This document shows positions 47,873-55,242 of a stretch of 64,000 bases of DNA, piece after piece. The notes under the pieces are model-generated. The model had not been told where the DNA came from and made no database searches. It worked only from the letters and a program-made list of their open reading frames with translations. Both the position numbers and the translations under genes were made by a program. Source of the DNA: Flavobacterium sp. N1994 (lineage in GTDB: Bacteria; Bacteroidota; Bacteroidia; Flavobacteriales; Flavobacteriaceae); contig NZ_CP109999.1 of NCBI RefSeq assembly GCF_025947145.1, positions 310,001-374,000 on the forward strand, in the 5' to 3' direction. How positions within the stretch are numbered: position 1 is the stretch's first letter; each line of letters begins with the position of its first letter.

Positions 47873-48634
47873 ATGAAATACTTCATTCTCCTTTACATAG
47901 TTGTCATTAACTCTTGTGTAGCTCAAGAGTCAAATCGTAAATTAGTTTGGGAAGAAAATTTTGATGCCAAAACGCTTAATGAAGAAGTTTGGAATCTTGA
48001 ATTAGGTGATGGTTGCCCTAGTTTATGTGGATGGGGAAATAATGAATGTCAAATTTATACCAAAAACAATCATTTTATTAAAGAGGGTAATTTAGTGATT
48101 CAGATTCGTAAAGAAGGGAATGATTATACATCGACTAAAATTTCTACAAAAAACAAGAAAAAATTTCAATACGGAAAAATTGAGTTGAGAGCTAAACTAC
48201 CAATTGGTAAAGGATTGTGGCCAGCATTTTGGATGGTTGGCTCGAATATTTCTGAAGTAGGTTGGCCTAAGTGTGGTGAAATTGATATTCTGGAATATGT
48301 GGGAAGAGCTCCCAATAAAATATTCACTTCAATACACACTCAAGACAGTCATGGAGAAACAATAAATACAAAAAACACTATAATTAAGGATGCTGAAGAA
48401 GGGTTTCATTTGTATGCTATTGATTGGACTAAAGATAAAATTGAGTTTTTTGTTGACAATAATTCGGTTTATACTTTTTCACCAAAAATAAAAAATGACA
48501 ACACATGGCCTTTTAACCAACCCTTTTATCTTATTTTAAATGGAGCTGTTGGTGGTAATTTCGGAGGTCAAGACATTGATAACACTATTTTTCCACAAGA
48601 TTTTTTGATAGATTATATAAGAGTCTATCAATAA
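47873..48634 (+). CDS. GH16 beta-glucanase, single-domain lipoprotein
   Basis: 253 residues. Lipobox VINSC (Cys15) then one GH16 domain with GEIDILE (Glu136, Asp138, Glu141), WPAFWMVG and DYIRVY. It has a Cys-containing insert near the start (GDGCPSLCGWGNNECQIY). Third GH16 of the locus and last gene of the cluster; starts 14 bases after the sugar porter. Role: endo-cleavage of beta-1,3-glucan at the membrane or in the periplasm. Confidence 0.92.
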   Translation: MKYFILLYIVVINSCVAQESNRKLVWEENFDAKTLNEEVWNLELGDGCPSLCGWGNNECQIYTKNNHFIKEGNLVIQIRKEGNDYTSTKISTKNKKKFQYGKIELRAKLPIGKGLWPAFWMVGSNISEVGWPKCGEIDILEYVGRAPNKIFTSIHTQDSHGETINTKNTIIKDAEEGFHLYAIDWTKDKIEFFVDNNSVYTFSPKIKNDNTWPFNQPFYLILNGAVGGNFGGQDIDNTIFPQDFLIDYIRVYQ

Positions 48635-48681
48635 TATTTAAAAGGGATTTAATTATTTTTAGTCTTTTTTTTAAATTTAAT

Positions 48682-48713
48682 TTGTTTTTTAAATTAAAAA
48701 TATGTTAAATTTG
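48682..48713 (+). promoter_or_regulatory. Promoter of the sigma factor gene
   Basis: TTG (48682-48684), 21-base gap, TAAATTTG (48706-48713). Transcription start near 48720, leaving a leader of about 90 bases. Confidence 0.65.
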
Positions 48714-48808
48714 GTACATAATTAACTCACAAAGAACTTTTGCCTATAGAAAACAATTACTTTTTAGATTAAAAAATCTTTTTTTAACCCTTACTAAAAG
48801 GTAATGTT

Positions 48809-49396
48809 ATGGCAAAAATACAAATCCCAGATGCGGTATTAGTAAACAAGTATATTGATGGTGATGAAAACTCGCTTTCAATACTTATTAATAGACATCA
48901 ATCGAAAATCTACGGCTACATTTATTCTAAAGTTTCGGATAGAGATCTTACGGAAGATATTTTTCAAGAAACATTCTTTAAAGTGATTCATACTTTAAAA
49001 AGTAAAAAGTACTATAACGAAGAAGGTAAGTTTCTATCTTGGGTATTGCGTATTGCAAGTAACTTAATAGTAGATAAATTCCGAAATGATAAAAAAGCTT
49101 ATTTTCAACGTGATACAGATGAGTTGTTGATTTTTTCAAGAATAACCGATAACTCACATAATATTGAAACGGAGTTAATCAAAAATCAAGTGGATATCGA
49201 CTTGAAAAATATAATTGAAAAATTACCTCACGATCAAAAGGAAGTGATTATGATGCGTTATTATTCAGACATGAGTTTTAAAGAAATAGCTGATATTACT
49301 GGCGTAAGCGTTAATACTACCTTAGGAAGAATGCGCTACGCTATTACTAATTTAAGAAAGGTAATAGAAAAAAATCAAATTTATTTACCGACATAA
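48809..49396 (+). CDS. ECF-type RNA polymerase sigma factor
   Basis: 195 residues with sigma region 2 (about 10-80: DLTEDIFQETFFKVI) and region 4 (about 135-185: LPHDQKEVIMMRYYSDMSFKEIADITGVSVNTTLGRMRYAITNLRK). No region 1 or 3, so group 4. No membrane anti-sigma gene follows; instead there is a 47-codon gene after 61 bases. The N-terminal wording (AVLVNKYIDGDENSLSILINRHQ) is common in flavobacterial sigma factors. Regulon unknown; adjacency to the glucan locus is probably incidental as it has its own promoter. Confidence 0.92.
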   Translation: MAKIQIPDAVLVNKYIDGDENSLSILINRHQSKIYGYIYSKVSDRDLTEDIFQETFFKVIHTLKSKKYYNEEGKFLSWVLRIASNLIVDKFRNDKKAYFQRDTDELLIFSRITDNSHNIETELIKNQVDIDLKNIIEKLPHDQKEVIMMRYYSDMSFKEIADITGVSVNTTLGRMRYAITNLRKVIEKNQIYLPT

Positions 49397-49457
49397 ACAA
49401 TAAAAAGTAATTTTTTGCGTTATTAAATAAACATCATAAAACCAATTTGATTAGTAT

Positions 49458-49601
49458 ATGGCAAAACTTTACTCTAAAAAAAAATTAGCAAAAAAAACTA
49501 TGTTACCTAAAAAAGAAACAATACGTTTAATACTTCAATATTCTTGTGCATTGAATATCGTTAAAGTAGGTAATATGAACTTCGACACAATTGCTAATTA
49601 A
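49458..49601 (+). CDS. Conserved-looking 47-residue microprotein after the sigma factor
   Basis: Begins MAKLYSKKKLAKKTMLPKKE and ends NMNFDTIAN. A Lys-rich N-terminus is followed by an amphipathic helix (ETIRLILQYSCALNIVKV). An internal ATG (MLPKKE) could be the start. The pattern KKETIxxIL.YSxAL...xFDT..N is one I associate with small proteins found in other Flavobacteriaceae, from memory only. Same strand as the sigma gene, followed by a terminator; a regulator or partner of the sigma factor is possible but unproven. Confidence 0.6.
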   Translation: MAKLYSKKKLAKKTMLPKKETIRLILQYSCALNIVKVGNMNFDTIAN

Positions 49602-49604
49602 GAA

Positions 49605-49630
49605 ACATCCCGATACAATTATCGGGATGT
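49605..49630. terminator. Bidirectional terminator overlapping the end of nth
   Basis: ACATCCCGAT, six-base loop, ATCGGGATGT then a T run. It ends the sigma/microprotein unit and covers the last codons of the converging nth gene. Confidence 0.9.
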
Positions 49631-50278
49631 TTTTTTATAATATTCCTCTAAAACTGATTTCCTTCCAATAGTTTTGGTAATAATATCTTTTTCTAAATCC
49701 CAACCACGTGCTGGTGAATACTCTCTCCCATACCAAATAATTTGTAGATGCAAATCATTCCATGTTTCTCTTGGAAAAAGAGCTTTAGCATCTTTCTCTG
49801 TTTGTATAACATTTTTTCCATTTGATAAATTCCATCTGTAGAGTAAACGATGAATGTGTGTATCTACTGGAAAAGCAGGAACTCCAAAGGCTTGTGACAT
49901 TACTACACTAGCAGTTTTGTGACCAACAGCAGGTAAGGCTTCTAAGGCTTCAAATGATTGTGGTACTTGACCGTTATATTTGTCAATTAGAATTTGTGAC
50001 AAACCATATATACCTTTTGATTTCATTGGAGATAACCCGCATGGTCTTATAATTTCTTTGATTTCTTCAACTGATAGTTTTACCATATCATATGGGTTAT
50101 CAGCTTTAGAAAATAGGATAGGGGTGATTTGATTAACACGAACATCAGTGCATTGTGCGGATAATAATACGGCAATCAGCAGCGTATATGCATCTTTATG
50201 ATTTAATGGTATCGGAATTTCTGGATATAATTCTTTTAACGTATTAATAACAAACGTTGCACGTTCTTGTTTGGTCAT
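49619..50278 (-). CDS. nth: Endonuclease III-like DNA glycosylase without Fe-S cysteines
   Basis: 219 residues. Helix-hairpin-helix LPAVGHKTA with the catalytic Lys121 and VDTHIHR with Asp139 match E. coli Nth Lys120/Asp138. Nth removes oxidised pyrimidines and nicks the strand. The [4Fe-4S] loop (Cys-x6-Cys-x2-Cys-x5-Cys) is absent: the chain there reads GREYSPARGWDLEKDIITKT, and the only cysteines are Cys43 and Cys80. The final codons lie in the terminator hairpin. The start of peroxiredoxin lies 53 bases away, divergently. Confidence 0.9.
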   Translation of the reverse strand: MTKQERATFVINTLKELYPEIPIPLNHKDAYTLLIAVLLSAQCTDVRVNQITPILFSKADNPYDMVKLSVEEIKEIIRPCGLSPMKSKGIYGLSQILIDKYNGQVPQSFEALEALPAVGHKTASVVMSQAFGVPAFPVDTHIHRLLYRWNLSNGKNVIQTEKDAKALFPRETWNDLHLQIIWYGREYSPARGWDLEKDIITKTIGRKSVLEEYYKKTSR

Positions 50279-50331
50279 TTTATTTAAATTTGAACTGTAA
50301 AAATAACTTAAACTTTCTTATTTTTAAAATT

Positions 50332-50784
50332 ATGACAACACTAAAAAAAGGCGATAAAGCTCCTGATTTTTCAGGATTTGATCAAGATAATAAGTTCCAC
50401 CAATTAGAAGATTATGCTGGAAAAAAATTAGTGGTTTTCTTTTATCCTAAAGCAGACACACCGGGTTGTACAGCTGAAGCTTGTGATTTACGGGATAATT
50501 TTGAACGATTTAAAGCAAACAATTATGAGTTGCTTGGTGTGAGTGCTGATAGCGCTAAAGCACAAGCTAAATTTAAAACGAAATTTAACTTTCCATTCCC
50601 TTTATTAGCCGATGTAGAGAAATCAGTTATAAATGCCTTCGGTGTTTGGGGCCCAAAAAAATTTATGGGAAGAGAATACGATGGTATTCATAGAACTACT
50701 TTTGTAATCAACGAAGAAGGAATAATTGAGGATGTAATATCTGATGTCAAGACTAAAGCACATGCTGCACAAATATTGAAATAA
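50332..50784 (+). CDS. bcp: Thioredoxin-dependent peroxiredoxin (BCP/PrxQ)
   Basis: 150 residues. Peroxidatic Cys and resolving Cys five residues apart in TPGCTAEACDLRD, the PrxQ arrangement; FYPKADTPGC is the active-site loop. Reduces hydroperoxides using thioredoxin. A longer frame from 50257 would run into the divergent nth gene; the ATG at 50332 gives the normal N-terminus (MTTLKKGDKAPDFSGFDQD). A strong terminator follows. Confidence 0.94.
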   Translation: MTTLKKGDKAPDFSGFDQDNKFHQLEDYAGKKLVVFFYPKADTPGCTAEACDLRDNFERFKANNYELLGVSADSAKAQAKFKTKFNFPFPLLADVEKSVINAFGVWGPKKFMGREYDGIHRTTFVINEEGIIEDVISDVKTKAHAAQILK

Positions 50785-50792
50785 TATTTATA

Positions 50793-50826
50793 AAAAAAAG
50801 CCAAGAAGTAATTCTTGGCTTTTTTT
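50793..50826. terminator. Bidirectional intrinsic terminator
   Basis: Perfect stem: A-run plus GCCAAGAA, loop GTAA, TTCTTGGC plus T-run, between bcp and the converging gene at 50828. Confidence 0.92.
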
Positions 50827-50827
50827 G

Positions 50828-52294
50828 TTATGCTTTTTGTAAAACTTTATTAGGGTCGTAACCAAAAAGATGATGTTGTTTTATAATTTCTGCAATACCT
50901 TCTGGTAACAATTTTTCCCAGCCAGGAATTCCTTCATTAATCATTTTCAGCACTTCTCGAGAGAATATTTTTAAATGGCCTTTATCAAAATCAGTGATAT
51001 CTACAACTTTACCGTTGTAAGCAAAGAACTTATATAGCTCTTTCATTCTTGGATGAACTTTAAGATTTTGAGAAGTAATAATTTCACCGTTTTCATCTTC
51101 CATTGGATACAAGAAAACTTTTAAATCGCGATAGAATAATTTCCCAAAAGCCTCTAGAATTCCACCACTCAAATGGCGATAGTATTTTTCATCAAAAATA
51201 TCAACCAAATTATTAACTCCCATGGCCAATCCCATTCTAGCTTTGGTATAACTTGCGAAATATTCTACTACTTTATAATATTCTTGGAAATTAGAAATCA
51301 TTACAGTCTGTCCGAGTGCACATAGCAATTCAGCTCTGTCCATAAAATCTCTTTCATCAATTTCACCTTCTGAACGTAAATTGGATAAGGTGATTTCAAA
51401 AATTACCAAAGTGTTGTCTTTTTCTACTTTACTTTCCTCCAAAAACATCTTCAGCGATCTCTCATACATATCCATATTTACTTGGGTAACTGGACGAAAG
51501 CTTCCTCTTAAAGCTAATATGTTTTTTTTGTAAAGTATCGATGCCGGAAGAATGTTTTTTCCGTCAGGACCAAACATTACTGCATCAGTCATATTATTTT
51601 TAACCAATTGTAAACTCATCAATCGATTGTCAACATTGGCAAAACGAGGACCAGAAAAATTAATAGTGTCAATTTCTAATTGATCTTTATCTAAATGGTC
51701 ATATAGATAACGTAGTAATTTTTTAGGATCATTGTATTTATAGAATGCACCGTAAATCAAGTTTACCCCCAATACACCAAGAGTTTCTTGTTGTAATCGA
51801 GCATCATTTTCTTTAAAACGCATGTGAAGAATAATCTCATTGTAATCTTCGTCTGGTTCTACTTGGTATTTTATACCAACCCAACCATGTCCTTTAAATT
51901 GTTTTGCGAAATCTATTGTTGAAACGGTATTGGCAAAACTGAAAAATAATTTATTAGGATGCTTATCTCTACTTAAACGTTTTTCAATTAATTGAACTTC
52001 ATGTGAAAGCATATTTTTTAATCGGCTCTCAGTAACATATCTACCATCATCTTCAATACCATATATGGCATCACTAAAATCTTTATCGTATGCCGACATC
52101 GCTTTGGCTATTGTTCCTGATGAGCCTCCTGATCTAAAAAAGTGTCTTACTGTTTCTTGACCAGCACCAATTTCAGCAAAAGTCCCGTAAATATTATCAT
52201 TAAGATTGATACGTAAAGCTTTATCCTTTAACGAAGGAATTTGCTCAATAACTTTATCGCCTTTTAATTTGATGTCTAATCCAGATGCTCCCAT
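50828..52294 (-). CDS. Conserved cytoplasmic protein of unknown function
   Basis: 488 residues, no signal peptide and no membrane segments. It has the feel of a conserved housekeeping protein (GSSGTIAKAMSAYDKDF, LFFSFANTVST, RFANVDNRLMSLQLVKNNMTDAVMFGPDG) but no family that I can name with confidence; similar proteins in flavobacteria have been given conflicting names. Ends in an alpha-helical tail. It has its own promoter (TAACTTTG at 52314-52321) and is divergent from the MBL hydrolase. Confidence 0.75.
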   Translation of the reverse strand: MGASGLDIKLKGDKVIEQIPSLKDKALRINLNDNIYGTFAEIGAGQETVRHFFRSGGSSGTIAKAMSAYDKDFSDAIYGIEDDGRYVTESRLKNMLSHEVQLIEKRLSRDKHPNKLFFSFANTVSTIDFAKQFKGHGWVGIKYQVEPDEDYNEIILHMRFKENDARLQQETLGVLGVNLIYGAFYKYNDPKKLLRYLYDHLDKDQLEIDTINFSGPRFANVDNRLMSLQLVKNNMTDAVMFGPDGKNILPASILYKKNILALRGSFRPVTQVNMDMYERSLKMFLEESKVEKDNTLVIFEITLSNLRSEGEIDERDFMDRAELLCALGQTVMISNFQEYYKVVEYFASYTKARMGLAMGVNNLVDIFDEKYYRHLSGGILEAFGKLFYRDLKVFLYPMEDENGEIITSQNLKVHPRMKELYKFFAYNGKVVDITDFDKGHLKIFSREVLKMINEGIPGWEKLLPEGIAEIIKQHHLFGYDPNKVLQKA

Positions 52295-52313
52295 AATATA
52301 GTTGTATACATTG

Positions 52314-52321
52314 CAAAGTTA
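52314..52321 (-). promoter_or_regulatory. -7 element of the 488-residue protein gene
   Basis: TAACTTTG on the minus strand, 20 bases before ATG 52294. Confidence 0.5.
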
Positions 52322-52361
52322 GTAAAATACCCTTTTTATAAAAGAGAATTAACGTCTATTT

Positions 52362-52394
52362 TTGTTATTCATTACTTAAAAAAAAGTACTTTTA
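52362..52394 (+). promoter_or_regulatory. Probable promoter of the MBL hydrolase
   Basis: TTG at 52362-52364, 22-base gap, TACTTTTA (52387-52394; last base off consensus). ATG 39 bases downstream. Confidence 0.4.
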
Positions 52395-52432
52395 TAAATA
52401 AACAAAAAAACATCATCAAAAACCGTGCTATT

Positions 52433-53200
52433 ATGCAAGTTTATTTTCTTGGTACTGGAACTTCTCAAGGTATTCCCGTAATAGGGAGTGACCATCCTGT
52501 TTGTAAAAGCCATGATAGTAAGGATAAAAGATTAAGAGTATCTGTATGGATTGTTTGCGATAATCAATCTTTTGTAATTGATTGTGGTCCCGATTTTAGA
52601 CAACAAATGTTAACTTCCAATTGTACCCAACTCGATGCTCTACTTTTTACACATGAACATGCTGATCACACTGCTGGTTTGGACGATATCCGTCCCTTTT
52701 TCTTTAAACAAAAAAAAGATATACCCGTTTATGCCCATCATCGAGTTATAGAAAATTTGAAAAAGAGATTTGATTACATTTTTGAAACAGAAAATAAATA
52801 CCCTGGCGCTCCCAATGTGCAATCATTTGTTGTAAACAATAATGAGCCTTTCAATATTGGATCAATTGAAATTATTCCGGTAGAAGTAGATCATAGTAAC
52901 CTACAAGTTTTTGGGTATAGAATACAAGATTTCGTATATTTAACAGACGTGAAATCTATTAATGAGATTGAAATTAAAAAATTAAAAGGAATAAAAGTAT
53001 TGGTTGTTAATGCTTTGCGAGAAGAACCACATCATTCTCATTTTAGTTTGCAGGATGCGTTGGATTTTATATATTTGGTTCAGCCTGAAAAAGCCTATTT
53101 GACACATATCAGTCATCTTTTGGGTTTTCATGAAGAGGTACAAAAAAAATTACCGCCTAATGTTTTTTTGGCATACGATAATTTAAAAATTACAATTTAG
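52433..53200 (+). CDS. Metallo-beta-lactamase-fold hydrolase (PhnP/RNase Z-like)
   Basis: 255 residues. FLGTGTSQGIP at the N-terminus and THEHADHTAGLDD (HxHxDH zinc motif) identify the MBL fold; later ligands lie in VDHSNLQV, FVYLTDVKS and LTHISHLLG. Nearest to PhnP-type phosphodiesterases, probably acting on small cyclic phosphates; substrate unknown. Cytoplasmic. Followed after only three bases by the next gene. Confidence 0.88.
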   Translation: MQVYFLGTGTSQGIPVIGSDHPVCKSHDSKDKRLRVSVWIVCDNQSFVIDCGPDFRQQMLTSNCTQLDALLFTHEHADHTAGLDDIRPFFFKQKKDIPVYAHHRVIENLKKRFDYIFETENKYPGAPNVQSFVVNNNEPFNIGSIEIIPVEVDHSNLQVFGYRIQDFVYLTDVKSINEIEIKKLKGIKVLVVNALREEPHHSHFSLQDALDFIYLVQPEKAYLTHISHLLGFHEEVQKKLPPNVFLAYDNLKITI

Positions 53201-53203
53201 AAT

Positions 53204-53716
53204 ATGAAGAAATCACTGTTTTTATATCTTTTTATCATTGCAGCATTGATGAATGTTTTTACTTATAAATATTTTACATCAAAGGAAAAGAGTGATAATG
53301 CTATAACTACTGATGTAAACGATAATCCATCAAAAACCTTATCGGATAGTATCAGCAAGTTATCTGATAAACTGTATGAGGCGAATGCATTTTCATTAGA
53401 AAATAATGATAGGGCTCAAAATTATTTGGTAGAAAATAACATTACAGATATTAATGCCTTTGCTGAAAAAGTGAAACAAGCACTTTTAGCATACAACGAT
53501 GATGCAGCTGGAAATAAATATACTGACCAACCTAAAATGGGGGAACAGAAGTTTATTATCAATAAAGTAAAAATACTAAACCATCGTTGGATTATTGCCA
53601 ATTATAGCAATGGCCAATTATGGGGAGAAGTTTTATTGAAATATTTTGTTGATGATAAAGGGGGAATTTCTTTTGAAATTATGAATTCTTACTTATATCC
53701 TGCTGCCTTAAATTAA
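53204..53716 (+). CDS. Small membrane-anchored protein of unknown function
   Basis: 170 residues. One N-terminal hydrophobic helix (about 4-22), then a Ser/Lys/Asn-rich stretch and a folded C-terminal domain (about 85-170; KVKILNHRWIIANYSNGQLWGEVLLKYF). No enzyme motif. It lies three bases after the MBL gene and 20 before a lipoprotein gene, so the three form an operon. Confidence 0.7.
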   Translation: MKKSLFLYLFIIAALMNVFTYKYFTSKEKSDNAITTDVNDNPSKTLSDSISKLSDKLYEANAFSLENNDRAQNYLVENNITDINAFAEKVKQALLAYNDDAAGNKYTDQPKMGEQKFIINKVKILNHRWIIANYSNGQLWGEVLLKYFVDDKGGISFEIMNSYLYPAALN

Positions 53717-53736
53717 ACACTATTAGCGATTTAAAT

Positions 53737-54225
53737 ATGAAAAAAATAAGTGTACTTATACTTTTACTCTTGGTTGTTTCTTGTAAATTAATTGATCAAA
53801 AGGAAGATGAAAACGAGAGTCAAAATAAGGCTATTACAGTAAAAGACTCAACGGTGGTCAATGACAAAGATGAAAATGGTTGCTTAGCATCTGCAGGATA
53901 TGTATGGTCTAAAGTAAATAAAGAATGTGTAAAAGGCTTTTCGGGAATCCAACTCAACCCTATGGATAAACAAGATAACGATGATGAGACGCTAAGTGCT
54001 TATGTGTTGTTTAATGAAGACGCTAGCAAAGCTGAAGTTTTTCTCCCAAAAGATACAACGTCAATTGTATTATCAAGAGCAGCAGAAGGCAAACCATGGG
54101 TTTTAAATGATTGGCAATTAGTTCCATGGAAAGGGTATGTCCTGAAAAAAGGAGGTAAGAACATGTTTGCCGGTGATGGTGAAATAGGGCAAAAAGTAAT
54201 GAATAGTGATACAGAACAACAATAA
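53737..54225 (+). CDS. Lipoprotein with paired-Cys motif, unknown function
   Basis: 162 residues. Lipobox LVVSC (Cys16), a charged linker, then NGCLASAGYVWSKVNKEC with two Cys that could form a disulfide, and FSGIQLNPM. A C-terminal region (SAYVLFNEDASKAEVFLP...) resembles small beta-sandwich domains of MliC-like proteins. Last gene of a three-gene operon; a strong terminator follows. Confidence 0.75.
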   Translation: MKKISVLILLLLVVSCKLIDQKEDENESQNKAITVKDSTVVNDKDENGCLASAGYVWSKVNKECVKGFSGIQLNPMDKQDNDDETLSAYVLFNEDASKAEVFLPKDTTSIVLSRAAEGKPWVLNDWQLVPWKGYVLKKGGKNMFAGDGEIGQKVMNSDTEQQ

Positions 54226-54226
54226 T

Positions 54227-54258
54227 AAAAAAGGTCTTGAATTTTCAAGACCTTTTTT
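54227..54258. terminator. Bidirectional intrinsic terminator
   Basis: A run plus GGTCTTGA, loop ATTT, TCAAGACC plus T run, between converging genes. Confidence 0.92.
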
Positions 54259-54262
54259 TATT

Positions 54263-54907
54263 TTAGGATTGTAACCAGTTCTTAAAATCAAAGAAGTTTT
54301 GTGGAGCAACTCCATGTCCAACAGGATATTCTTTATAAACTACCTGAATTCCTAATTGTTCTAAAACGGGTATTGATTTCCTTGCCCATTCCACAGGAAT
54401 GACTTGATCAACCATTCCGTGGGATGCAAATATTTTTAAGTTCGTAAAATCATTAGTTGCAAAATCATCCACTGCAATTTCTGTATTCAAATACCCACTC
54501 ATAGCAACGACTCGTTGTATCTTTTCAGGATAAGATAATGCTACTGCATAACTCAAAATACTACCTTGACTAAAGCCAATTAAAGTTACGTTATCAGAAT
54601 CAATAGCATAATTAGCAAGCAATTCATCAATGAAATTCGCAATAATATCTCGAGAAGCACGAGCTTGTCCTATATCAGAAAACTTGTTTTCATCTGCATC
54701 AAAATTGATAGCATACCAAGCATAACTTCCATACATCATATCATAAGGTGCTCGAGCAGAAATTACATAATAGTTATCGGGAAGTTCAGCAGCAAAGGAA
54801 AATAAATCCTCTTCGTTACTTCCATAACCATGAAGCAATAAGAGCAAAGGGTTTTTCTCCAATTTTATTTTAGGTTCTCTAACGAGATGATGAAGCGATA
54901 GGTTCAT
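54263..54907 (-). CDS. Alpha/beta hydrolase (carboxylesterase/phospholipase family)
   Basis: 214 residues. LLLLHGYGSNEEDLF (oxyanion loop), nucleophile elbow GFSQGS, acid Asp in HGMVDQVIP and catalytic His in YPVGHGVAP form the triad of the small cytoplasmic carboxylesterase family. Substrate unknown. The start codon overlaps the stop of the upstream membrane protein gene by one base (TAATG), so the two are translated together. Confidence 0.9.
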   Translation of the reverse strand: MNLSLHHLVREPKIKLEKNPLLLLLHGYGSNEEDLFSFAAELPDNYYVISARAPYDMMYGSYAWYAINFDADENKFSDIGQARASRDIIANFIDELLANYAIDSDNVTLIGFSQGSILSYAVALSYPEKIQRVVAMSGYLNTEIAVDDFATNDFTNLKIFASHGMVDQVIPVEWARKSIPVLEQLGIQVVYKEYPVGHGVAPQNFFDFKNWLQS

Positions 54908-55230
54908 TATAAACTTTTAAATGTTGTTTGGAAAAAAGCACCCACGAGTGGCAATAGTTTTTTCTGTCCTTGTAACGCCCCGATAAAACCATATATCCAC
55001 AGAATAAAATAGAACAAGTAAAAGGCAGAAGTAGCGGTCCAACTATTAGCATACCCCACAAAATAGCCCAACAAAAAGAAAGAAATAAACAATCCTAAGG
55101 CTTGTCTGATATGAAAGGAAGCAAACTCACTTTTGTTTTCTTCTTGATTCATAAAAATAGCGATTACCGCTCCAATAATGGTTAAGTAGGCTACAATAGC
55201 TGTGTTTTTTGATTTATCTAAGTTTTCCAT
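54907..55230 (-). CDS. Small membrane protein (DUF4870-like)
   Basis: 107 residues with three hydrophobic helices and the context FASFHIRQALGLFI, typical of Tic20/DUF4870-like small membrane proteins in Bacteroidota. Function unknown. Thirteen bases after the dihydroorotase-like gene and coupled to the esterase gene. Confidence 0.75.
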   Translation of the reverse strand: MENLDKSKNTAIVAYLTIIGAVIAIFMNQEENKSEFASFHIRQALGLFISFFLLGYFVGYANSWTATSAFYLFYFILWIYGFIGALQGQKKLLPLVGAFFQTTFKSL

Positions 55231-55242
55231 ATAGTATATTAT

